From: Nemertoderma westbladi
Lineage: Eukaryota > Xenacoelomorpha > Nemertodermatida > Nemertodermatidae
Assembly: GCA_032718475.1 (NCBI GenBank)
Contig: JAUCBJ010001342.1
Coordinates: 1-41,338, forward strand
DNA length: 41,338 nt
Reading direction: 5' to 3'
Each line of letters begins with the position of its first letter. Position 1 is the first letter of the stretch. A program made the translations under genes and the position numbers. The notes beneath the pieces are model-generated. The model did not search any database and was not told the origin of the DNA. It saw only the letters and a program-made list of their open reading frames with translations. Shown here one piece after another: positions 1-9,674 of this stretch.

Positions 1-160
1 TCATAGTGCAGCTAGTGACACAGACCCATTCGCAGTTTTATGGGGAATAATCTAGTGTGACGCACTTCAAACATTCTTGTTGAGAATTGTGGTTGATTAT
101 GTTCTATGCATGTCCTTAGAACATCTTAATAAATATGGGTTGATGGTGTGAATAATCTCC
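1..160 (+). pseudogene. LINE reverse-transcriptase fragment, piece 1
   Basis: From about base 15 this aligns by eye with 7333-7475 of the better preserved LINE copy. Shared words include gtgacacagaccc/gtgacacagaacc, attgtggttgattatg and catgtccttaga. It covers the palm segment between motif A and the catalytic FADD box but carries substitutions and small indels that destroy the frame. The family is non-LTR retrotransposon; the copy is cut by the window edge on the left and by an insertion near 161 on the right. The matching sequence resumes near 908. Confidence 0.7.
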
Positions 161-169
161 GGTTATGTT

Positions 170-450
170 TGTTCAGTGGGATCACGTTTGCGTCTCACAC
201 GCACATTTGTTTTGTAATTAGGATCGAAACTTATCTAGGTTTTCGTGTTGTGTCACGTTTGGTTTTCCCAACGCCGATATGTTTATATTTGTGCTTTGTA
301 GATCGAACCGTGTAGGTTGTCCAGTGGGATCACGTTTGGGTTGTCAAACGCTGATACAATTATTGTAAGTCATATGATCCATGTCATCGACCCCCTGCCC
401 CCGCCAGCCCATAGATGCAATTGGATCGAAACGTAATTGTTTGTCCAACC
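170..450 (+). repeat. Degenerate tandem repeat with cagtgggatcacgtttg modules
   Basis: Two phrases recur. One is cagtgggatcacgtttg (near 176 and 321) with a related gtcacgtttgg near 255. The other is gatcgaaac/gatcgaacc (near 222, 301 and 424). The spacing is irregular, about 80 to 145 bp, so this is a decayed, complex repeat upstream of the CCAAT/TATA module. It may be part of the regulatory portion of the inserted element. Confidence 0.45.
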
Positions 451-460
451 AGTAGCTCCG

Positions 461-538
461 ACCAATCAGGGATGAACTACGACCAATCAGCATTCAGAGC
501 ATTCCGATCCCGATTTGCATAATGTCTGGCTATAAAAG
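461..538 (+). promoter_or_regulatory. Promoter-like module: two CCAAT boxes, octamer, TATA box
   Basis: In order on the plus strand: gaccaatcag at 460-469, an identical gaccaatcag at 481-490, the octamer ATTTGCAT at 513-520, and TATAAAAG at 531-538. The order and spacing resemble RNA polymerase II core promoters, especially animal histone H2B promoters, where CCAAT, octamer and TATA elements occur together. No histone ORF follows within the insert, so it may drive transcription of the inserted element or be a detached promoter copy. Motifs are seen directly; function is inference. Confidence 0.45.
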
Positions 539-907
539 GGCCTGTTTTCTCATTTTCCTTACCTTCTTGCATCTTCACACTCTGCTTGCGGAAGCCCCTG
601 ACTTTTACAACTTAAGTTTTAATATTTTTAGCAGCATTTTTATCTATAAATAGAATTTCTGTATTTTCTGCAACTTCTGCAATATATTTTAATTTCTCAC
701 TAATTATAACGATATAATATATAGTTCCGTCAGTTCTCTATGACTTCAACCTTGTTTTATATCAACTCCCCCCCCCATTCCATTCAGTCCACTTCATTGC
801 TTGCTAACGGGAGGTGTCTAATCGCCCTCACACTTGATAAGACCCGACGGAACAGGCGCAGTCTCCCCCTCTCCTTCGCTCAACTCTGCGCTGTTCCTCA
901 CCATCAT

Positions 908-1150
908 GGTATCACAACCTACGGACTCAAGAAGTAGAAGAAATCCAGCTATACTTGGGATCAAGGAGGTTGAAGCCTTCGCATAACTACGAAGTAAGGG
1001 GAAGGCTAGTTCATTGTGTCAAGTACAATGCACACATCTGACTCCAGACCATATATAGATCATTGGGAATGTCTACAGGCTTCACTCTTGAACGAAGTCG
1101 TCTCCTCTTTGCAGGACATTGCTTTCACCGAAAGGATCTGCCGAACTCAG
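908..1150 (+). pseudogene. LINE reverse-transcriptase fragment, piece 2, with internal deletion
   Basis: The match to the 7177-8296 LINE resumes with an actggctccagaag-like stretch near 920-940, equivalent to about 7478-7520. After a short unmatched stretch it jumps to ttcattgtgtcaagtacaat near 1010, equivalent to about 7971, and runs to tttgcaggacattgcttt at about 1110-1127, equivalent to 8079-8096. About 450 bp of the family consensus, including the FADD catalytic box, is missing. The C-terminal region retained is the one encoding RLRFAGHCFRR in the other copy. It is non-functional. Confidence 0.65.
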
Positions 1151-1154
1151 TAGG

Positions 1155-1735
1155 ATGGGATTGTGGCAAGATGAAAATGAGGGAAAATGGTAATGTGGGA
1201 AAATTATAATGTCGCCGATAGATGGGAATGTGTGAAGATGAGATTGTAAGACGATGGGAATCTGATAAGATGGGAATGTGGGTAGAAGGGAATGTGGGAA
1301 GATGAGAATGTGGGAAGATGGGAATGTGGGAAGATGGGAATGTGGAAATATGGGAATCTGATAAGATGGGAATGTGGGTAGATGGGTGAGAATTTGGTAA
1401 GATGGAAATCTAAGAAGATGTGAATGTGGGAAGATGTGAGGTAGGTGGGATTATGGGTAGATGGATGGGATGTAGGAAGATATGGGAAGATTTATGGAAA
1501 TGTGGAAAGATGGAAATCTCGGAATGTTGGTAGATGGGTGACGACAATGTGGGAAGATCGGCATGCGGGAATATTTGTGGAAATATGGGAACTTAATGTG
1601 AGAAGATGGATGAGAGTGGGGAAAGATGGGAAGATGGGAATGTGGAAAGATGGGAATGTGGGTAGATCGGAATGTGGGTAGATGGATGGGAATATGGGAA
1701 GATTTATGAAAATGTGGAAAGATGGAAACTGGGAA
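1155..1735 (+). repeat. 16-bp GATGGGAATGTGGGAA minisatellite
   Basis: The array is built from gatgggaatgtgggaa and its variant gatgggaatgtgggta, interspersed with decayed units such as gatggaaatctgataa. It is best preserved at about 1250-1340 and 1620-1700. The plus strand is G-rich and nearly C-free. The array lies exactly between a plus-oriented LINE fragment ending near 1150 and a minus-oriented fragment starting near 1738. ORFs read through it in both strands (for example 1445-1681) are repeat artefacts. Confidence 0.85.
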
Positions 1736-1737
1736 AA

Positions 1738-2560
1738 TTTGCTTTGCAGGCTTTGTTCTAGTGTCAAGCTTGGGAGAACCAATGAGACACCTCCAATGTT
1801 GTATGTTATCTGGTTGGAGATGCAGAGGGTGTGCATTGTACTTGACACAGTGAACCCGACGTAGCATCTTGCCAATGTGCCATCCACAGATTTGGAGTCC
1901 TCAGTGGTTAGAGCCCAGCATGCACTCCCATAGAGGAGTACTGGAACCACTGCTGCTCTAATTAATCGGACCCTAAGTTTCCGATTAATTCTCTGTGACT
2001 TCCAAATTCTGGAAAGCCCATTCAATGCTGCCCATGCCTTTCTCTTACGTATTCGAAGGTCCTCACCTGACTTCCGGATCCATTATCCCAGGTAACAGAA
2101 GTTGTCCACATGCTCAAGCATACCATCTTTTGAGCTTTTCCTCATCCGATCAGAGATTTGCTGTCATAATTTTGGTCTTTTTGGTGTTAATAAAAAGACC
2201 AACACTAGAAGCAGCCTGTTCTAATGAGCTGAGGAGCCGTTGGTATCCTTCTAGTGATTCTGAGAGTACTCCTATGTCATCAGCAAAGTCTAGATCAGTT
2301 AGGTACTTGGCAGGATTTCCTTGGTCGTATCGCCAATGGGAATATCTGTGAGTACAGACTCAGACACTTTTACTTCTATGAAGTTATCAGGCAATACCCT
2401 GTCATTATTGAGGAGCTTTTCAAAGTGAGCCTTCCAACCATTGAGGTGATCGGCTGGTGATTCAGCTTTAACCTTGGTGGTTGGTTGGATTTTCCGCCCA
2501 GTAAGCAGATTGATTGATTTCCATGCCTGGGATGATTGTCGTTGGCATCATTGATGGCAT
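1738..2560 (-). pseudogene. LINE reverse-transcriptase fragment, inverted copy
   Basis: Read on the minus strand, this starts with a linker region (near 2350-2560) that reads like the pre-RT part of LINE ORF2. It then skips most of the finger/palm and continues at the FADD box region (about 2230-2300). It carries on through LSRIWKSQRINRKLRVRL and VPVLLYGSACWALTTEDS (about 1890-2025) to the C-terminal VHCVKYNA-like region. It retains a ~13-bp stretch that is deleted in the 7177-8296 copy, so it helps define the consensus. Internal deletion and frameshifts make it dead. Confidence 0.7.
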
Positions 2561-2566
2561 CAACAA

Positions 2567-2630
2567 TGCCCCGTTGTTGTGGGAGGCCCTAAGCCGCGGC
2601 CTACTCGGCCTATGCCTTAATACGGCCCTG
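2567..2630 (-). mobile_element. Possible hAT-type terminal sequence
   Basis: On the minus strand this begins CAGGGCCGTATTAAGG and is GC-rich and G/C-patterned, unlike the AT-rich flank that follows at 2631. CAGGGCCGGATTAAGG-like starts are typical of terminal inverted repeats of hAT-superfamily DNA transposons. It adjoins the end of the inverted LINE fragment. No opposite end with an 8-bp target duplication was found, so the element is partial or nested. Confidence 0.4.
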
Positions 2631-2919
2631 ATTATTAAAAAAAATAAATTTAAATGGATACATTAAATACATAAACAATTATATACTCTATCAACGTTTT
2701 AATAGTAGGCTCCCTATAACTGTAAAATCTATAACTTTTTTTTATAACCTTTCTTTGGCTACGCAAATGCCTGGGCTGGGACAATGTGAATCCTATCTGG
2801 TCGGGCTGCTAATGGAACTAACATTAACATATTATTTTGCTTTTCTGGAAAGGCAACGCATTTTACAGATATTACAGTATTTAATGAAACTTTTCCGGCC
2901 CTTTCAACATTTTTTCAAG

Positions 2920-2920
<1 letters not shown>

Positions 2921-2950
<30 letters not shown>

Positions 2951-2984
2951 TGGGCCAACGCCCCCCTCCCCAAATCCGCCACTG
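2921..2984. mobile_element. hAT-like 3-prime end with a 28-base poly-G tract
   Basis: A run of 28 G (2921-2948) is followed by catgggccaacgccccc and then caaatccgccactg ending at 2984. The complement, CAGTGGCGGATTTGG, is a familiar hAT-superfamily terminal inverted repeat, often next to long G/C homopolymers. The complementary left end was not located, so the element's extent is unknown. The poly-G length is likely unreliable in any sequencing technology. Confidence 0.5.
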
Positions 2985-4885
2985 TATCGAACTACCCACC
3001 TTTCGACTTTTCTATCTTCCCCAAATCCCACCCATCCACCCACCTATCTGATAAATGCATTGATGCATAAAAATTTAATTTATTTGTGTATATTAAAGAA
3101 TACCGAAGATGAAATCGTGAATGAATCATCTGTTTATTTTGTCTGCAGGTGGAGAGGCAGAGAGGTTACTGTCCTTGTCCTATATGTAATGTAATGAACA
3201 ATCCAAGACCGAATTCCCGTAGTACAACCTAATAATAATATTGTACTGGAACAATTCCAGGGCCTGGATGGATGTTGAATGCCAGCTCAGTGTTTTAGCT
3301 TGGTTCTACAGTTGCCGCCTGTAAGCTTTAGAGTTTTATCACTGATCAATGTGATTGGAATGGTTATATTTCTTGGTACCTGGATAAGTAGCCACCAATC
3401 CCCTTTCTCCCTATCCTATTCCCATTTAATAAAAAGGCCCAATGCAACAGCTTAAGCAAGCAGAGCAGTGTGATGGGTGTGTGATGTTGGCTGGTTGGGG
3501 TTTGAGCCAGATATATACTGGAGTTCTACATAAGAGTGCAGTGAGCTGGTTTTATATTATTTAGGTAATAGATAGTGTGTAGCAAACATAAGCCATTCCA
3601 AGTTTGCATAACTCTGTTAATTATTTGCTATATCAGGTTGTTTGTTAATTATTTATTATTAGTTGTAGTAATGTAATGTAGGCCTAATGTATGTAAAGTA
3701 GAGTAGTAGTCGGCAGTCGGCTAGGTCTGTTACCGGTTCTTTAAATACGTTCTATAAATTTTCCTCCCACCGGTAATAGTTGAAAATTGAGGAATTAGGT
3801 AGGCCCTAGGATGTTTTTTTCCATTATTTTCCTGGTTTTGTTTTAACACCAGGACCGCATTCTCATTTCGCTGTTAAGTCTTCAATGACTGCCTGCGAGG
3901 AAAAAACAGTTGTTATTCCGGAATTCCGCTACCAGTCTGCTGGGCTGGTCTGGTAGTGGAATTCCGGAATAAACCAGTAACTTTTTACTGACAACCTATT
4001 ACATTATTACAGTAGGCCCTATTAGTTACAGAAGTACATTATTACAGTATTAGTCTTCTTAGGAGGCCTTCATTAGGCTTTCTAAACATAAATTAAGGGC
4101 ATAAATACGTAAAAGTACATAGCGGTACAACATCAACCAGCTGAATTAGCCGACCAATAAACAAGATACATTAGTACCCCAACAGCCCAAGCTGCCAAGT
4201 AGTACTGCGGTAATTAGTATATGTTAAAATATAACTACCTAGGTAATACACCATACTGCCATAACCCGTAATATACCGGTAGTGTCATTTTCCAGTTATC
4301 ATATTGCTTGACATTTGAAACAACTACCTGACTACCTACGGCATACCGCTGTTGGCCACCTACTAAAAAATAAATAACACATTCTAGAATTTTGTGTATT
4401 TCTTAAATCGAATAAATGGCCTACAGAGCACGATACTTCTTGCAATGTTTGAACGCCTATAGGCCTACTGCTGTACTGCTATATCTCAGCTGTTTCTTAA
4501 CGAAATTCAGATATTTTTACATATTTGGAATCCATGCAAATCAAGCTGTCAAGTTTTCCACTTTCTAATGATATGAATAAATTATTACTAAATGTGAAGA
4601 ATGACCACGATACAGAGGGTGCGATTTAGCAAGACACTTTTTAAATCACTTATATTATAATAAAATTAAAAGGCAAAATCACCAGAAAATTACACGATAT
4701 TACTGGTCATGGACTCAATGACTCGTGGTGTACGTGTAATATAATGTTAAAAAAATATTTTGTGTTTTTAATAATAATTAATTTTTGACATAGTCCTGCT
4801 CCTGGAATATAGTGTCGTATACATTCAAGTACCTAGGCCTACCTATCTAGTGCCCTTCCCAAAATTTTTGTACAAATTTTAATTC
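2985..4885. other. AT-rich noncoding stretch, no gene seen
   Basis: No ORF of credible length or recognisable domain was found on either strand. The sequence is AT-rich, with recurring TAGGCCTA-type words (for example near 4457 and 4834) and ACCGGTA words. The only notable structure is the hairpin at 3913-3972. It could be intergenic or intronic. Confidence 0.6.
3913..3972 (+). repeat. 23-bp-stem hairpin (14-nt loop)
   Basis: The left arm at 3913-3935 begins ttattccggaattcc and the right arm at 3950-3972 ends ggaattccggaataa. They are reverse complements over 23 bp with a single difference, which would be a G-U pair in RNA. The loop (3936-3949) is 14 nt. Flanking aaaaacagtt and aactttttac could extend the stem imperfectly. 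It could be a pre-miRNA-like hairpin, the remnant of a small foldback transposon, or a chance palindrome around the EcoRI-like core. The structure is certain; the role is unknown. Confidence 0.6.
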
Positions 4886-4902
4886 TTAACACTAATCGGT
4901 AC
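4886..4902 (+). repeat. piggyBac left TTAA plus terminal inverted repeat
   Basis: TTAA (4886-4889) is followed by CACTAATCGGTAC (4890-4902). It pairs with the right terminus at 6625-6641 with two adjacent mismatches. On this side a ~22-bp spacer separates the terminal repeat from the subterminal 27-mer at 4925, whereas at the right end the two overlap. Asymmetric terminal spacing of this kind is known in piggyBac elements. Confidence 0.8.
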
Positions 4903-6637
4903 AGACTTGTGGTCTTTACTAAATGGTACATGTGTGCTACAATTTGTAGTCATGTATGTCCCCCATGTCAATTGTATTTACTAAGTAATTTCAATAGGCC
5001 TATATGGTTCATTTGAGCTGTAAAACTAAATTAAAACTAAATTAAATTTGCAATTATTTAACTGTCTAACCAGGCAGCCAGACTGCAGACTGTCATCCTG
5101 AACTGAACACAATGTTGTTTTCAGATCTGCAGATCATGATCAGGGTGATTTATCACATATTTCTCCCAAATAGACTACTTTAAACATACAGAATATATTA
5201 GAGATCGCCTAACAAAACTGGCACAGCCCATCCATATCGTTAGTTTCTGATATTTTAGGGGAAAGGAGCAGGTTACAGTGACTACTGGTAATTATTCTAA
5301 CCAAAACAATAAATGACTATTAATTCACAATTCTTGTAAGAATATTATCAAATCGTAGACAGCGAATTAGAAATTTGAATCGTTGAAAGCCAAGAGTAGC
5401 TTTAAAGAATGGTGGTCCATCAATCGGATGCCAGAGCTCTTGAATGTTTTGATGTGCGCTTTTATATATATATACTCCTGTCATTATCAGTACAGCCAGG
5501 CTCGCTTTTAGCTCAACAAATGAAAACTGAATGAATGTTTTTCCAAGTTTTTCACCTAGGATTCGACATTTTCTATTGGTCTCACGCAATATGATGTAAA
5601 TAATTTCATATTGTAAAAAACATAAAAAAACTATCAAGTTCCGTTATTGGGTTTTGTAAAACTCTAGGTACAACTCTGACAATATCTATCCGTGATTTCT
5701 TTCTTGGTTTGGGTTCTGATTCAACATACTCATCACCAGAACGTGCTAAAATGATATTTTCATTTGTGCCTGGTAATGTGGATATAGATTCTCCTGAATC
5801 ATACTCACTATCACTACCACCACTACAGCTGCTCTCGATCTCAAGTTCAAAATCACTATCACTCAATAAACCTGAAATATTATCAATGTTTGAATCACAG
5901 TCATTTTCACTTTCCTCAATAATATATTTTCTTCCCCTTCACGTGCTTCATCAGATGAACCTTCACTGCCATCATGAACATCTTCGCCAAATATTATATG
6001 ATGTTCTAAACTACGCCAAACTCTGGACATTTACGGAAACCGGGTGGGTACGTACATATAGAAATAGAATAATAAAACGTACAACCTACACAATGATGTT
6101 GCAGACTTACTGACTGACATATACAGTATGATTTCGTTTTGTCAAGTAATAATTCTTATTGTAATTGTAATAATGTAAAGACCCAATCAAAATTGACTTT
6201 GATTAAATTTATGGTTGGGGAAATCGCCAATAAGATAATTTTTCAGATGGGCAGGTGCCTCAGAATTAGCTATTGAGTGTTGTTGTGTAGCATGAATGTG
6301 TAGCTCTTACCTAAAACATCAATATTACTTTACTGACTGTATATAACCTGTTTCTGCATCATATTGAACACAACCCCTCACTCTATAACAACAATTTCAT
6401 ATGTGATTATATGGAGAACTCAAGACTACATTTTGTAGTTGACATGTACCTTTGGAGGTTTTCTATTCTCAGTGGTGTATAAATAGACATTTATGGTCAT
6501 AGGAATGTTTAAGCATATATTTAATGCCTTAATCTAGGGATAGATGGCGCCTGGAGTATTAATTCCAAAATTTCTTTAACAAACTTGATGCTGAAACATT
6601 TCGGACTACAAAATGTAGCACACATGTACGTATTAGT
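4890..6637 (-). mobile_element. Internally deleted piggyBac-family transposon with intact ends
   Basis: The element is flanked by TTAA at 4886-4889 and TTAA at 6638-6641, the invariant piggyBac target duplication. Its ends are inverted repeats: CACTAATCGGTAC (4890-4902) and, on the minus strand, CACTAATACGTAC (6637-6625), matching at 11 of 13 positions. A 27-bp subterminal repeat with a near-palindromic ctacaatttgtag core lies at 4925-4951, and inverted copies lie at 6603-6629 and 6424-6450. Inside, on the minus strand, is a broken N-terminal piggyBac transposase. At 1,748 bp it is shorter than typical autonomous elements, and the catalytic aspartate region is missing, so it would need a transposase in trans. 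Confidence 0.85.
5317..6010 (-). pseudogene. piggyBac transposase N-terminal remnant (DDE_Tnp_1_7 family)
   Basis: Read on the minus strand, an acidic Ser/Asp/Glu-rich N-terminus (about 5720-6010) leads to a basic KPRKKSR patch and then, in another frame, to YEIIYIILRETNRKC. Next comes a region containing ELKASLAVLIMTGVY, IQELWHPIDG and FQRFKFLIRCLRFDN, ending in a stop near 5320. These are hallmark N-terminal segments of piggyBac transposases: ETNR, the GVY helix, ELW and the LRFD box. At least two frameshifts are present, one near 5605-5640 and one near 5940. The domain carrying the catalytic aspartates and the C-terminal Cys-rich domain are deleted. It is dead, lying inside a non-autonomous element. 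Confidence 0.85.
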
Positions 6638-6641
6638 GTTA
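6625..6641 (-). repeat. piggyBac right terminal inverted repeat plus TTAA
   Basis: gtacgtattagtg (6625-6637) is followed by TTAA (6638-6641). It is the inverted partner of 4890-4902. The preceding 27-mer (6603-6629) overlaps the terminal repeat, and a second copy lies about 180 bp further inside at 6424-6450. Confidence 0.8.
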
Positions 6642-7176
6642 ATGATATTGGCATTTCATGACATTTGAAACAAGGATAATTTCACCTCCCTAGGCCTACC
6701 GTACTTTTTAGTGCTGTAATGGGTAGGGTATGTCAGAATTTTTTTTTGCTTTCATTCTTTATCTACAAGCGTTTAAAAAATGTGTCCCTGTAGATATTTC
6801 TCTCTCTCTAGTTACCCTGCAGTTATCCTTCAACCTCGAAGTAATTTGTTGATACTGTTAGAAAGCTGTGGATGCAAGGAGTCCACATTGCACATTGTAG
6901 CACAATCTAAATTTCGTTGTAAAATAACTGAGATATGAGCGTTCAAAAGTTTCATGGTTTTGCACCTGTGCAAAATAGTGCTTGTACCTGAATAACGGCA
7001 CTGTCGGCACTTCATTCCAGCTCCAGGACATGGTGTATGTGTGGTGAATTTTTAGCAAACTGGCAAATCCTTTGATTGATGGTGGCATCCGACAGTCACA
7101 TCATATAATTTAAGGATGTACTGAACACATTGGACTTTGGGGAATTTTACATATTTTTTAAATAGAACTTTTATGT
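6642..7176. other. Noncoding spacer between piggyBac element and LINE
   Basis: No gene is recognised. Short minus-strand frames at 6830-7405 overlap or oppose the LINE and lack known domains. A T9 run lies near 6738. Confidence 0.5.
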
Positions 7177-8296
7177 CAAGGGCTGTTATCTTTGTTGACT
7201 TCTTCAAGGCCTTTGATTCAGTCTCTCGCTCACGTATGTTCAGCATACTTTCATTATATGGGATTCCTGATGAAATTATTGCAGCAATCAGATCAGTATA
7301 CGATGGTTCGACAACATTTGTGTCTATTGTTGATGGTGACACAGAACCATTTGAAGTGTTATGGGGCGTCCTCCAGGGAGACACACTTGCACCATTCTTG
7401 TTCATAATTGTGGTTGATTATGTTCTACGCATGTCCTTAGATCATCATAATGATGATGGGGTGATGATAACTCCACCTACTGGCTCCAGAAGTCGAGGAA
7501 ATACTGCCAAGTACCTAACTGATCTAGACTTTGCTGATGACTTAGGAGTACTCTCAGATTCATTAGAGGGAGCCCAACGGCTCCTCAGCTCATTAGAACA
7601 TGCTGCTTCTAGTGTTGGTCTTTTTATTAACTCCAGAAAGACCAAAATTTTGACAGTTAACTTTGAAAGTCCTCAGCAAGTCTCTGATCGGATGAGCATA
7701 AGCTCAAAGGATGGTATGCTTGAGCATGTGGACGACTTCTGTTACCTGGGATCATGGATCCGGAAGTCAGGTGAGGACCTTCGAATACATAAGGGAAAGG
7801 CATGGGCAGCCTTGAATAGGCTTTCCAGGATTTGGAAGTCACCGAGAATTAATCGGAAACTTAAGGTCCGATTATTTAGAGCAGCAGTAGTTCCAGTACT
7901 CCATTCTGGGCTCTAACTGCTGAGGACACCAAATCTCTGGATGGCACATTCACAAGAATGCTACGCCGGGTTCATTGTGTCAAGTACAATGCACACATCT
8001 CCAACCAGACACTATATAACATTGGAGGTGTCTCATTGGTTCCCCCAAGCGTGACACTAGAACAAAATCGCCTCCGCTTTGCAGGACATTGCTTTCGCCG
8101 TGAGGACCAGCCAGTGCATAATCTTGTACTTTGGCAGCCTCATGGAGTGAATAAGCATGGTGGACAGCCCATGACTTTCTTGAGACGCATCTTAAAGGAC
8201 ACTGGCCTTGAAGATGCGGATGATCTAGCAAATGTCATGGGTGATAGGGAGTTGTGGCTGTGCAATTTTGTTGACAAGCCGGCACAGCATTCTTAA
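7177..8296 (+). pseudogene. LINE (non-LTR retrotransposon) reverse transcriptase, 5-prime truncated and frameshifted
   Basis: The frame from 7137 to 7916 encodes RT motif A (FVDFFKAFDSV), motif B (GVLQGDTLAPFLFI) and the catalytic box FADD, which falls about 132 residues into that frame. It then reads a linker and LSRIWKSPRINRKLKVRL. A net ~13-bp loss near 7900, relative to the inverted copy at 1738-2560, shifts the frame and creates a stop. A second frame, 7958-8296, carries the C-terminal segment with RLRFAGHCFRREDQP, HGVNKHGGQP and a DRELW ending. This is typical of post-RT regions in RTE/CR1-like LINEs. The endonuclease and RT fingers are absent (5-prime truncation, the usual fate of LINE insertions). 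It is enzymatically dead; exact clade not determined. Confidence 0.85.
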
Positions 8297-9674
8297 AAAT
8301 GCAGCTGCAATGCAGCATGCCGATCCTAGTAGTATGTCAAGGGCTCATAATGGTTATATAGGTTTTTTTAATGGGGGAGGAGGCTTGTGTAATTGAAGTC
8401 GATATGCACGTACATGATGATGAATCAGCTTGTGGTTATATTTCTTTTTTAGTATTATCAGATTTTCAGCCTGCCGTAATTGATGATTGGAAGATACAAT
8501 AATGTTTTTATATGCAGATCCAATGGGAAGTATTGGAAAATTCTTGTCTGTCAGGTATTTTTCCTACATTCGAATCTTCGACTTTGTTCATTTGTGCATC
8601 ACATTGTTTTGGCAATGGCAACGCCCACCAAAACAATAAAAAGAGAGGCAACAGAACGGGTAACAGTTGTATTTTTGGGATTAATCAGCTGTTATTAGCA
8701 TCGATTTTCCCCTGGAGATTTTGATGGCGTCGAAAGCCAATCCCCCCCCCCCCCCCACATCCTTCTCTCCCCTATCTGGTTTGCAATGATTAAATATCAT
8801 GAAACCTCTTGCAACTGTGCTCAGTGATTTATGGACATGTGACCAATAATCACTATTGCGTATTGGTCACCAATAGTCACCATTGGCCACCAATAGTAGT
8901 CACCATCGGTGACTATTGACGCAAATATCCTCCCAGATGATTAATACCTCGTCTCTGAGAGGGAATTAAAAATATCCGGATATGCGGGATATTTTCTGTT
9001 GTTATTTTAAAGATACAAATTTACAAGAGGACGATATATTTACAATAATTTTTGTTTATTGTATAACTGTCTATCAATCTATCAATTTATCATGTGCTGG
9101 AACATTTCACATTGAACATATATTCCCCAATGCATAGTCAGTCATAGTGCAGTAGTGGTAGCGCGCATCCGAAATTACTTTGTTAAATGTTTAAATTATA
9201 TTGTACGAGGTAGTACCATATTACTAAACTAAAGTAATAAACAGTTTTATTTCATTATAAATAAAGTTTCAACAATCAATGTGTGAGTTGCATCTGCAGC
9301 ATATGCTGAGCTGATAAGGTGCTTCATATTACTACCGGCACCGGGTATATATTATTATCTTATATTATATAATAATATACATACGTAATATCTATGTAAC
9401 CTTTTTGATTATTGATAGTAACAATGTGTTGGCAAGCTGTATTTTTCGAGGTGTTTGTTATTACACATTTCGATTAGACTATAGCTGTATAGTGCATGAC
9501 GTGACACTTAGTGAGGTCTAATTTGTATTTCCAATCGTTATAATAAACATTATCTTGTTTGATACATAATATTTATCTGGACTTCATATTTCGATATCGA
9601 AATATAAATTGATGATAACTCAAAAATAGAAGAACATATACATTTATACACATCGGTCCGGTACGTATACAGTA
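8297..9674. other. AT-rich noncoding DNA upstream of the ERK gene
   Basis: This holds the decayed LINE 3-prime flank, a 15-base C run at 8742-8756 and an inverted-repeat cluster at 8836-8918. It also holds an 11-bp AT-only inverted pair (9348-9358 with 9369-9379). I see no convincing TATA box or initiator for the kinase. Just before the start codon, cggtccggtacgtatac (about 9654-9670) resembles words of the minisatellite downstream of the gene. Confidence 0.5.
8836..8918. repeat. Cluster of short inverted repeats (ccaatagtcacc type)
   Basis: gaccaata (8841-8848) pairs with tattggtc (8861-8868), and caatagtcacc (8871-8881) pairs perfectly with ggtgactattg (8908-8918). Further near-copies lie between. 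The stretch can fold into alternative hairpins. No known family was recognised. Confidence 0.55.

Larger units (their letters stand above)
162..907. mobile_element. Insertion inside a LINE fragment, possibly a solo LTR or other promoter-bearing element
   Basis: The LINE match stops at about 161 and resumes at about 908 with the next bases of the same consensus, so these ~745 bp look like an insertion. The insert carries degenerate internal repeats (170-450) and a promoter-like module (461-538). No protein of credible length is encoded; the 65-codon frame at 740-937 runs across the insert end and back into LINE sequence, so it is not a gene. The content would fit a solo LTR, but I could not identify a clean target-site duplication or a matching second LTR. 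Insertion is well supported; class is unknown. Confidence 0.5.

Noticed and set aside
1445-1681. Trp/Gly/Arg-rich ORF and its antisense partners at 1451-1867
   Set aside because: They translate the 16-bp minisatellite; no domain and frame-independent.
5709-6113. 134-codon plus-strand ORF
   Set aside because: It is antisense to the acidic N-terminus of the piggyBac transposase remnant, which has a recognisable family match on the minus strand.
8480-8724. Two overlapping ~70-codon plus-strand ORFs
   Set aside because: No motif or homology is recognised, and overlapping frames of this length are expected by chance.
9348-9379. AT-only inverted repeat as an ERK core promoter or cruciform
   Set aside because: An 11-bp A/T-only inverted pair is expected by chance in this AT-rich DNA, and no initiator or spacing supports a promoter.
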